Source of the DNA: Diplonema japonicum
Lineage: Eukaryota > Euglenozoa > Diplonemea > Diplonemida > Diplonemidae
Direction of reading: 5' to 3'
NCBI GenBank assembly: GCA_964019335.1
Contig: OZ025673.1
Span: forward strand, 62,001-126,000
DNA: 64,000 nt
The position numbers and the translations under genes are program-made. Position 1 is the stretch's first letter; each line of letters opens with the position of its first letter. The notes under the pieces were generated by a model that saw nothing but the letters and a program-made list of their open reading frames with translations, ran no database searches and was not told the origin of the DNA. Of this stretch, positions 11,981-20,783 are shown one piece after another.

Positions 11981-12443
11981 TTACTCCTGTGCTTTACTTG
12001 ATAAAGGCTTACAGGGGAAGACTTTGAAAATAATCGACCCTTGAGAAGGGAAGGGGGAAATACTTTTACAAAAGAAAGAAAGCAGGGCCTCCGGTTCAAA
12101 ACGGGTTTTTTCCGACAGGACCTGCGGTATCTTCTAGCCGACCTTTGGAGCTTTTCTTCAAAATCTGTTGTGCGCACAAAGCGGAATCTTTCCTAATAAA
12201 ATAGCTCAGTTTTTAGTCTCGACAATAGCATTTGTTAAAACAAACCATAGGGTGTACGTTACTTGGGCGTCTCTGTTTTGAGCTTGAAAAGCGCAGTCAC
12301 CACAAGATTGATGTCTTCTCGCACTGAATTTTGAAAAGTTGCTCAACTCGAAAATTCACCTTGTGAATCATAAAAAAGGAGAAAAAATTCCTCACATAAA
12401 AAAAAGGGCAGGTAGCCGGTTTTCTCCTTACCTTACTGAGCCC
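11981..12443. other. intergenic with short open stretches
   Basis: Unlike most gaps here, this one is not homopolymer-rich. On the minus strand about 12268-12330 is open and ends in LFKLKTETPK plus TAA, and 12000-12177 is also open without an ATG. A missed exon of the small gene at 12444-12761 is possible, but I found no splice combination that I trust. Confidence 0.4.
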
Positions 12444-12761
12444 TCACCGGGTCGACATGCCGTCTACCATGCTGTCACGATACCTCGATAGCCGCCGCAC
12501 AATCTCATGCAGGGAGATCTTCTTGTGTTCCTTTAACGACAATAAATGCGAGAGAGGGGGCTGCAAGAAATGGGTGGCTTGTTCTTTTTTTTTTCTCTTT
12601 TTTTTCATTCTTTTCTTTCGACAACATACAATAAACACGTCACCATACTTCAACTTGCACTCCTCTAAGTGCTTTATGTCCTTTTCTATCTCCTCGATCT
12701 CCTTGTCTATAATATTGAAGTGGGCCTGCAATAATGCGATTGCCTCTCCTACAGTGGCCAT
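12444..12761 (-). CDS. small helical protein, about 82 aa
   Basis: The ATG at 12761 opens a heptad-rich sequence (HFNIIDKEIEEIEKDIKHLEECK) that predicts a coiled coil, like prefoldin-type or other small complex subunits. An intron at 12561-12629 (69 nt, GTATGT donor, TTGCAG acceptor, A-rich interior) is likely because the retained sequence would be a run of lysines. A later acceptor after GTTAAAG is also in frame. The C-terminal part reads HEIVRRLSRYRDSM. No family is recognised. Confidence 0.55.
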   Translation of the reverse strand: MATVGEAIALLQAHFNIIDKEIEEIEKDIKHLEECKLKYGDVFIVCCRKKRMKKKRKKKEQATHFLQPPLSHLLSLKEHKKISLHEIVRRLSRYRDSMVDGMSTR

Positions 12762-13019
12762 ATTCCTGTGTCCTCGCCGTTCTATTGTTTGAATGTTGAA
12801 CGTTGCACGTGGGAAACTTCAAAGAAAAAAAAAAGGGTTATAAAAGGGGATGAAATAATAGAACAAAGAAGGAGGAAAAAAAAAGAAGAAAAAAAAAAAA
12901 GAAGGAATCAGCAAGGCTTACTACAGGCTGCCAAAAGCTCCTTTTTTTTTTAAAAAAATTCTTTTTTTTTTCTTTTTTTCTTTTGATCACTACAAATAGC
13001 AGGTGTTTTTCTGTGCAGC

Positions 13020-13056
<37 letters not shown>

Positions 13057-13515
13057 ATGTTTTCCTATTACAACAATTTTCTTTTTTTTTTTTTTTTTCC
13101 ATCTCCCAAATTCTTGGGGTGCCCTCAGGCATTGGAATTACAAAACATAAACATTGCCGCTCAGCAGGGCGCATAACACCCTATACAAATGGCGGTAAGA
13201 AGAGGAGAAAAAAAGAAATGGAGAGTATAAACAGGGGGAAAAGGGGGAAAGAAGAAAGGTACAAAACCACAATCTTGCAAAGCTTTTTTGACAGCTTGCA
13301 AAAGAGAAGAAAAAAAAAAGAAAAAAAAGAAAAGAAGAAAAAAACCTCCTTTTTCCTCGCACCCGTCTACTGCGCTCTATCTGGAAATCACTGATAAGCC
13401 CACAGATCCACTCCTGGACCTACAGAATAAAGGCATGCAACGGTCAAAAAAAGAAATGTGAACATAACAGAGAGATTATCTTTAAAAAAAAGAAATAAAG
13501 TAAAAGAAAAAAAAA
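12762..13515. other. intergenic, homopolymer-rich
   Basis: The stretch is dominated by A runs (one of about 30 nt near 13023-13052) and T runs. A non-repetitive island at about 13110-13200 and another at 13370-13440 show no resolvable gene. Confidence 0.65.
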
Positions 13516-13735
13516 CTACTTTCCACTCACTGCCTCTTTCAGAGATAAAAACTTGTATGAAAGGTCACTTGGTCTACCTGGACACCCGCTTCTTTCTTTC
13601 ATTTTTTTGATTCTTTTCAACGTCAAGAATAAAAAGACTAAAAAAAAAAAGAGAAAAAAAAAAGAATAAGCATATACTACACAGCGCGGGGGACAGGGAC
13701 GTGCACACCATCACTAGAGTGGTGAACCATAGCAT
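13516..13735 (-). CDS. small single-pass membrane protein, 59 aa, two exons
   Basis: Joining the exon at 13735-13678 to 13637-13516 removes a 40-nt intron (GTATAT donor, long T tract, TTTTAG acceptor) and leaves exactly 60 codons. The protein starts with a hydrophobic segment (WFTTLVMVCTSLSPALCIF), followed by a basic patch (LKRIKKMKER), and ends in LKEAVSGK. This is the layout of a small membrane-anchored or tail-type subunit. No family is recognised, and the model rests on frame and splice logic only. Confidence 0.48.
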
Positions 13736-13881
13736 TTTGAAAAGAAAAAAAAGAGGGGGGGAAAGAAATCTTTCTTTTTGCATTGTTGCGCTGTTCACCA
13801 ACAGTCATGCTGCTTTTTCTTTTGTGTATGGGAAGGGGCTTCTCTTTCTTCCTCAATACCGTCCGTTTTTCTAGTTCAGCG

Positions 13882-14556
13882 CTAACCCGCACGAAGTGCA
13901 AAACCTTGTGAGGTAGGTGGCACTCTTTCGACAGTTTCCACATTTTCTACAAAGTGTTTTTCTTCCCCGCTCCCACTCCCCACATACTTGGATCCAACCC
14001 CGGCTGCTTTCATTTGCACTGCACGGCGTTCGGAGGTGGTGATAGAAAGGGTGCTCAAATCAAGAGAAGGTATGCTTGGGGGTGTGAAAACGGTGATGGT
14101 ACCAGGCCATGCATCGAACAAGGGGCCATCATGAATGTCCACCTCGGCTATGGTGCCCTTCAGGTCGCCAGGGATCTTCTTGACCACGCCAACAGCACCT
14201 TCAGAGAGAGTGATGCCGCTGTGCAGGTCGATCTTCTTGATGGTGATAATCTTCATGCCTATTTCAAGCTTCGTTGCTGCCGCCTTTTTAAGAGTTGTAC
14301 TTGTCAGAATAGGAGTACGGCCTGCGGTCGTAGCGGGAGTTGGTGCAGGGGTGCTGGCAAGCTGCGGCCTCCTTCTCCCTTTCACACTTACCTCCTCCGC
14401 CCCTACACTCCGTATCCCCAGCAACGCTGCCATGGCGTGCCCCGTGTCATAACCCCGTTCCCGCCCCAGCAGCCTGATGGACGGCTTCTCGTTCAACGAG
14501 TTCCCCACATTCATCAACGTCCCGTTGGTGTTCTCCCCGTTAGTCCCGTAGCCCAT
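13882..14556 (-). CDS. uncharacterised 224-aa protein
   Basis: The single exon starts at the ATG at 14556; the open frame extends a little upstream but without an ATG. The N-terminal third is low in complexity (Gly/Asn, Pro/Thr-rich). A compact middle region (LEIGMKIITIKKIDLHSG to DVHDGPLFDAWPGTITVFTPP) looks like a small beta-rich domain. The C-terminus is polar. I do not recognise a family. TAG ends the frame at 13882. Confidence 0.7.
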   Translation of the reverse strand: MGYGTNGENTNGTLMNVGNSLNEKPSIRLLGRERGYDTGHAMAALLGIRSVGAEEVSVKGRRRPQLASTPAPTPATTAGRTPILTSTTLKKAAATKLEIGMKIITIKKIDLHSGITLSEGAVGVVKKIPGDLKGTIAEVDIHDGPLFDAWPGTITVFTPPSIPSLDLSTLSITTSERRAVQMKAAGVGSKYVGSGSGEEKHFVENVETVERVPPTSQGFALRAG

Positions 14557-14929
14557 CGTGTCTATCACCTCCTTTATTGTGCAGTAAGGGGAGTGAGGGG
14601 AAATAATAAATAAGTTGTCTTGATTTTAGTGCCATGAAATGCCAAGTCCCAAGCTTTGGTTCCTGACCCTGGCCTTTTCGCCCCCCAAGAGGTGGAGATC
14701 AGTGCTATTCACGGCAAAAAGGGTCAAGAAGAAGCTGCGGTGGTGTTTTTCCTGACTTCCAGCATTTCTGAGTTCAAGAAAAACTCACGGATGCGAAAAA
14801 GACGCGGGCACAGTGTTGAATTTGCTGGTCGCACGATTAAGTACAAGAAAGGAATAAAAATTGGGGGGGGGGGAAATAATCAAACAAAAAGTCTTTATTC
14901 TAATAAAGAGAACAAACAACTACAAAAGT
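14557..14929. other. intergenic with plus-strand open segment
   Basis: The lower end holds the 5' flank of the 224-aa gene with TTTATTATTTCC. The upper end has AATAAAG, a probable poly(A) signal, about 30 nt after the LRR stop. The middle is GC-balanced and open on the plus strand (see 14656-14870). Confidence 0.6.
14656..14870 (+). other. plus-strand open segment of uncertain nature
   Basis: About 70 codons are open on the plus strand and read like protein (for example EVEISAIHGKKGQEEAAVVF and GHSVEFAGRTIKYKKG). There is no suitable ATG and a TGA lies just upstream. It could be a gene fragment, an exon of a gene I cannot resolve, or chance. It is the only plus-strand stretch in the window with coding-like composition outside a minus-strand gene. 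Confidence 0.22.
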
Positions 14930-16993
14930 CTAAAAAAGTGGCAACGGTGTCTTCCCCTTCACAGGGCCAGGATGGCTGTGGCTCTTGGTGGCCAGCTTTT
15001 GTGGATTTCTGATGAAACGCTGCGCCGGCGGTTCGTTGAGAAGGATTTCTGAACGGGGCGGTGGGGGGTTGCTCCGCACGGGCTGCACGATTATATCACG
15101 TCCTTCACGTACGAGGGCCATCTCCTCATAGTGGTTGTGTCCCTCGACGGCGACAGTGGAGGTCATCAGCAGGCACCGCTCATGGAGGCATTTCGCGCAC
15201 CACTTCATGCAATACTTGTCGAGTCCCTTCTTGCAGGTGTTGCGCAGTTCCTTCACATTCTTCTCATTGCTTCGTATCACGACCTCTATCCGTGTACCGT
15301 TCTGCACCTTAGCCACCTTCTCGACATCCACAGCGTCCACTGCACAATGCACCGCTTCCGCGATGTCCCACTGGATCGCCTGCTTGAAGATCTCTTCGTC
15401 GTTCATCTTCGTGAGCAGCGCATCCACCGTGAAGCAGCACCTTATCCCCTTGTCCTCGTCGTGCCCGTTCCAAGCCATATCATCCTGTTGGTGTGAAGGG
15501 TGCACTGTTACCGCGACAAACACTTAACTACAACACTACTCTATGCTCACCGTCAGCGTCTCCAGGCCCCGTCCCACGTATCCCGTTCTTATCTTCACAA
15601 TCTTGCACTCTTGCTCGCTCAACATTTCGTGAAGCTTCTGGATCGCAGGCTTGCTGAATGCCACCAGTGTTGTGGGCCCCTTGGGAAGCGCGGAGTGCCT
15701 CTTGGTCCTCCTTGTCACCACTACAACAGGGCAAGCAATGCCATATGATTTGCAAACAGACAAGCAGCCCAGCTCACGCTCAGCTTCGACAACGTCGCCC
15801 AGCGCTGCGTACCACCTGCCGTTGAAGACGAAAGGTCCCACCGCGTCACTCAGCTCAGTGGGCATTACATGCTTTGCTCCAAGCACAGCCTTGCGGATGT
15901 CAGAGGGGACAGACTCGAAAAGGTTGATGTTAGGGTTCCACAGCAGCTCTAGCAATCCCTCGGTGGGCTCCATGGGGTTGTTGGACAGGTTCACCTTTGT
16001 AGCCCCGACCTCTTTGTTGGTCACGAAGCTTGTCAGCATGTTCCCGCTCAGATCCAACGTCTCGAGAAGCGTGGCATTCTTTAGCAGCTTGCGCGCATCA
16101 CGGATGACGCCGTTGCCACCGTTGTTACCATGCAGCCCCACCTTCCTCAACCACCCACTGTGCTTGTGCAGTGCAGCAACGACACGCAGCACCCCGTCTT
16201 GCATGTTGTTGTCGTTCAGCTCAAGCTCCTCGATCTTCGCGTTGGTTGCTGAAAGATACGTCGCGAGCAGCCCGCCCCCCTCGGGCCCTAGGCTGTTCCT
16301 CCCAAGGTGGAGGATTCTCAAGTTCGGGAGGTTATCGAGGAAACTAATGTTCGCGCCCAGGTCGTTCCACGAAGCATGCAGGTCCACTAGGTTAGGGTTC
16401 TTCAAGGCCTCCAAGACGCCAGTGTAGCGTGAGCCCAGTTCGTTGTGTGTAACGTCAAGCTCCGTGAGGGTGTGATTGGCAAGAAGGTCTTCGAGACACT
16501 TCTTGAAGTCCTCAGGGTGCTCCATGTCCTCTCCTAAGTGGCGCAGGGCCACTGACTTAAGGGAGGAGCATGCGGCGATGGGTGCCAGGTACTTGTCAGG
16601 CGAGGGACCGTCCTCAACGTTGCTGCCTGAGATGTTAATTTTTGTGAATTGGAAACTTTCGTTCTTCAGAAGGGCGGCCCACTGAGGGGGCATGCCTGCA
16701 GCGTCCCAGGACAGGGCATCGCAGTCAGCCACGTCAAGATGAACCTCAAGGGGCTCAGGCCTTTGCAGCTTGCTGAGGATCTCAATGTGATGCGGAAAGA
16801 ACCGTTCCCTGAAGGCAAGCTCCAACTTTGTCGTTCTCCCCTCCAAGCTTGACAACACCTTGTTAAGGCCGCCTAACCCGCCTTTGATCTTGCCCCCAAA
16901 CACAGTAGGGGGGTCGACCTTGAGGGCCACCTCGACGGAAGGAGCGTCGTCACAAATCGCAGATGCAGCCGCATCAGGTGTTAAGGGCGCCAT
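14930..16993 (-). CDS. leucine-rich-repeat protein with unique C-terminal domain
   Basis: The ATG at 16993 opens a protein whose residues about 130-400 carry ribonuclease-inhibitor-like leucine-rich repeats (LTELDVTHNELG, LRILHLGRNSLG, IEELELNDNNMQ, LETLDLSGNML). A stop at 15536 is avoided by a 66-nt intron at 15485-15550 (GTGAGC donor, CAACAG acceptor), which joins in frame to a roughly 180-residue C-terminal region with DEDKGIRCCFTVDALL and several cysteines. That region is not recognised. LRR proteins of this type usually act as binding scaffolds. Upstream of the ATG is TTTTATTATTTTTTTC, then a pyrimidine tract and CAG, 5 nt before the ATG. Confidence 0.82.
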
Positions 16994-18246
16994 GGTGTCT
17001 GCGTGGGTAGAAGAAAGGGAAAGAAAAAAATAATAAAATTAAAAAAGAACAAGTACCGCAGACACAAACATGGACATCGAAAACTGTAAGAAACACGTAA
17101 AAGAAACAGGAGGGGGAGCTCGGCTGTGAGGCATGTGACATTTCACAAGCCTACAGCAGGCGCCCGTCTTGCCGAAGAGTGCCATCACAACGAAAGGGTG
17201 TTGGAAAGTGTCCCCCATCCTACTCGTCTGCAGCAGTGTTTTATCGAACAACACAAGGCGACATTTAGTCTACCAACCAACCAAGACACAACAGGGAGTA
17301 GCACTACAAAACAAAATAACCGAAGGTCGAAGAGAGCTGTAAAAGAAAGGTAATGGTAGAAAAAAATCTGGGCCCCTAACCTTCAAGAAGATACAAACTT
17401 CATTGAGCATTACCGCACCCTTTGTCCGGAACCACGAAGCCAGAAGAGTACTTTTATGAAATAATGCCGGGCCAAGAAAATAAACTACTATCAAAAAAAA
17501 AAAAAAAAAAAAAAAACCCACCGGGAAAAAAAGGAAAAAGTCAAACCTTGTACATCACGAAACGGGAGAAGGTTTCTTTTTCCTCTTTTTTTAGTTTAGG
17601 TTTTTGCTTATGGACGAAAACGGAGAAAATGTTCGATAGGGTGTGACTTCCCATACTTACACGTTGTTTTGTTTTGTTTCTCCGCCCATCAAGCCCTTTT
17701 TAGTTCGAAAGTCGTTTTTTTTTTTTTTTTCCGACTTGCTAGAATGAAATAAATTACCAAGTTCGTCCTCAAAAAAGGCCAATTTAGAAAAAAAGAACAG
17801 AACAAAAAAATAAGTTCTAAAAAAAAAAAACTTATGGTTCGCGGGACCACAGCGCAACAAAGCGCCCTCTTCCCCCCCCCCCCCCCCAGCTTTTCGTTGT
17901 TCCTTCCCCCCCCCCTCTTTTTCTTTTTTTGAGTAACGTCCACACTCTTCTCAAAATAGGAAATAAACAAACGGCGTGAATTCTGACATATATCTTGTTC
18001 AACTACTATTGCCAGCCTGCGCACAAAAAAGTGGTGCTGGCCACCTTTTACTTAGAAAGATTTAAGTTCTTTTTCTTATCGTGCAGCAGGGTAACTCGTG
18101 AACATCCCCCCCTCCCCTTCCCCGGACAGCTCATATGCATGCGCTTGTGGGAAAGAAATTTTGAAGATAAAAAACAGGGGACTGCAAGATAGGGTAACAC
18201 TTACGCAACAAGGGCACACGGCATTGCCTGCATACATCATTGTTGT
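16994..18246. other. intergenic with short open stretches
   Basis: The stretch mixes homopolymers (A24 near 17493, C17 near 17871) with GC-balanced islands at 17050-17460 and 18020-18240. The islands are open on one or both strands for 40-75 codons but lack an ATG with consistent splicing. Small genes may be hidden here; none is supported. Confidence 0.5.
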
Positions 18247-20184
18247 CTACAGGAGTTCATTGTCGAACCAGTACTCACAGTACTCTTTATGATTGCCTGT
18301 GATGTAGGTGATGTTGGGGAATGAGGAGGACGTGTCCCCAAATACAACTGCCGTGTCTGTGACATTGTCATAGGCAGGCCAGCTGGGCAAGTTGGGGACG
18401 TAGGGGATCGACCCGTGTGCGAAGGACGCCCAGTACGCAACCATGTTCCTCGAGAGCTCAAGCTCGCCCGGCCCAGGAAGCTCAAAGGAGTCGTACCACA
18501 CCCAAGGCACCTCTGATCCGTGGAAGGCTCCTACAGACTGAGTGTCGTCGGCATTGATGCTTACCTCCGGTGTGTGGTTGAAGAAGTACATGTAGGGCAC
18601 CATCCCGGCATCGGCCATCATCTGCCCCGCCTGCCTCGCGTAGCACTGCAGCACGAAGTCGCCTATGGTGTATGACATGGCCCACCACCAGGATGTCACA
18701 GCAGCGATCCCGCCGCCAGGCCCGTACATGTCCGCGAACTTTGCTGCCACCTCAGCACCCCATATCGGGGTCGCCCAGTTCAGATAAGAGGTCCTGTTTG
18801 TGAAGGACTCCCTGTCGACCCACCTGTGCCCCATCCCCGTTGGTGTGCTGACGTTGTCCCCATGCCCCGTCTGGTAGCTTGTGAAGGTGCTCCCCTCGTC
18901 TCTGTTTGTTCCAAAAATGACCGGTACCTTCGCCACCTTACCCTGTTTTAGTAACTCGATGGGGCTCTCCGTCAGCTCCACCCCGTCAATCACAGGCGCC
19001 CATGCGCACTTGTCCATCGTGTCGCCGTAGGGCAGCTCGAAGGGTGCGTACTGCGCCATCCCAAAGCCACCGCCTGCAGGGTACAGGATGTTGTAGGTGG
19101 GCACCGTTAGCAGGCACTTCAGGATGTCCTCCGACGTGGTGTACCCCGGGCACACGGAGGTGTCGTTCGTGTATAAAAATATGTTCTTCAAGACTTTCAT
19201 GCTGTTTGCGTGTGCTGTGTCCCATGTCTTGTATGTCCACCTGTTGAAGGCACCCGACTCGATGATTGCCTTGCTGATGTACGGTTGGCTCTTCGGCATC
19301 ACTAGGTGGGTCGAGACTGAGGTGGCACCAGCAGACTCCCCCCACAGGACTATCTTGTCAGGGTTGCCGCCGAACGTCGCGGCGTACGTTTTCAAAAACC
19401 TCAGCCCAGCGCGTTGGTCCTGCATGCCGTAGTTCCCGGTGGTGTTGGAAACGTCGCGCTGCTTGAGCTCAGGGAGGGCAATGAAGCCGAATGGGCCGAC
19501 CCTGTACCCGATGGTGACATAGACCACGCTCTGTGCCTCAGGAGTGGTGGGCGCTTCGAAATTCTCGACATCATTACTAGAGCCCCACATGTACTGCCCT
19601 GCAGGGAGGTACATCATGATGGCATAGCCGCCGGGAGGAGGCGAGGCACGCGGGACATAGAGGTTGAGGTAGAGACAGTCTTCAGAAGTGTTGGAGATGC
19701 CTTGGATGGACGCCCATGCGGGGCCCAGCTGGGCACAGGTGGGACGGAAGTTTACAGTATCCAAAACACCGTCCCACGGAAGTGGATCTTGGGGGGACCT
19801 GAAGCGGAGGCTGCCAACGGGTGGTGCTGCATATGGAACCCCTCGGAAGTACTTGTGGGAGCTGGTCGGGAGCGAGTAGCCCTTGATCATGCCCAGACCG
19901 TTGATGTTGATGAACTCGTCTGTCCTGTTTGGCACCTGCACGCCGCAAAGGCTCTCCATCTCCGTGTAGGTGCAACTGGACCCCACCATGCCTGAAAAGA
20001 ACTTCACATTGCATGCAGTGCACTGCCCGGGTGTCTTGCACTGGTCGAATTGAGTTCCATTGCCACAGTAAGCAGGGTTTGCACACAGGTCATTGATTGC
20101 AGCCAGGCACTTCGCACTTCCCTGACCCTTCGCACTGCCTTGAACAATTCCACAGAGACCAAGAATGAGTAGTATTTCTCTCAT
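18247..20184 (-). CDS. secreted type-B carboxylesterase
   Basis: This single-exon 645-aa enzyme belongs to the alpha/beta-hydrolase carboxylesterase/cholinesterase family, which hydrolyses ester bonds. An N-terminal signal peptide (MREILLILGLCGIVQGSA) is followed by a Cys-rich segment, then the esterase core. The nucleophile lies in GESAGA (Ser about 283), the acid in NRDEGS (Glu about 428) and the histidine in FHGSE (about 554), so the triad is complete. EDCLYLNLYVP is the family's second signature. Several NxT/S sites fit secretion. The C-terminus NELL is not a clear ER signal. The substrate cannot be told. Confidence 0.95.
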   Translation of the reverse strand: MREILLILGLCGIVQGSAKGQGSAKCLAAINDLCANPAYCGNGTQFDQCKTPGQCTACNVKFFSGMVGSSCTYTEMESLCGVQVPNRTDEFININGLGMIKGYSLPTSSHKYFRGVPYAAPPVGSLRFRSPQDPLPWDGVLDTVNFRPTCAQLGPAWASIQGISNTSEDCLYLNLYVPRASPPPGGYAIMMYLPAGQYMWGSSNDVENFEAPTTPEAQSVVYVTIGYRVGPFGFIALPELKQRDVSNTTGNYGMQDQRAGLRFLKTYAATFGGNPDKIVLWGESAGATSVSTHLVMPKSQPYISKAIIESGAFNRWTYKTWDTAHANSMKVLKNIFLYTNDTSVCPGYTTSEDILKCLLTVPTYNILYPAGGGFGMAQYAPFELPYGDTMDKCAWAPVIDGVELTESPIELLKQGKVAKVPVIFGTNRDEGSTFTSYQTGHGDNVSTPTGMGHRWVDRESFTNRTSYLNWATPIWGAEVAAKFADMYGPGGGIAAVTSWWWAMSYTIGDFVLQCYARQAGQMMADAGMVPYMYFFNHTPEVSINADDTQSVGAFHGSEVPWVWYDSFELPGPGELELSRNMVAYWASFAHGSIPYVPNLPSWPAYDNVTDTAVVFGDTSSSFPNITYITGNHKEYCEYWFDNELL

Positions 20185-20546
20185 TTTCTTTTTTTAATAA
20201 ATCTATAGAGACATGGTCGTTAGATAAGGGAACAGGGGGAGGGGAAGGGGAAAGAAATCTAAAGCGTGGGGGGAAATGGGGTGGGAAAGGAGATTTGTTA
20301 TAAATTCTACTCGTTTTCATTTTTCCTTTTTAATCTTTTTCTTCTTTTTCATAGCTCTACAAAAATTGACAAAAATATATATAAGTACAGTTTTTCTTTT
20401 TCTTTTTCAAATTAGGAGAAAAGGGTTTTCTTTCTTTTCTTTTTTTTTTTTTAAAATGTTGTTTACTTGTTACTTCTTTTATTCTTTTTCTTTTTTGCGA
20501 GGTTTTAACTCGACTAGTTGCGTAGGGTGCTGTCCCTGGCTTGGTA

Positions 20547-20582
<36 letters not shown>

Positions 20583-20783
20583 GGCTCGGAAAAAAAGGGT
20601 GGGGGAGGTGAGAAGAAACGGTGTTCGGAAAGAAATATCGTTCTTTTTCTTCTTTTTCTTTTTCTCTTGTTTTCTTTTCCACATAATCAAAGTACATGTT
20701 TCCTTTCGTTAGCATCCCCTTCCTCTGGCAGAAGAGTATCCATCCCGTTCTCCCTTTAACACTTGGGGGGAAAAAAATACAAT
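20185..20783. other. intergenic, homopolymer-rich
   Basis: The stretch contains T- and A-rich runs, including A32 near 20549-20580. The minus strand carries ATTTATTAAAA just before the esterase ATG. No gene is seen. Confidence 0.7.

Noticed and set aside
17039-17353. Overlapping open frames on both strands upstream of the LRR gene
   Set aside because: The plus frame has no ATG, and the minus frame has no consistent splice partner. I left the stretch as intergenic.
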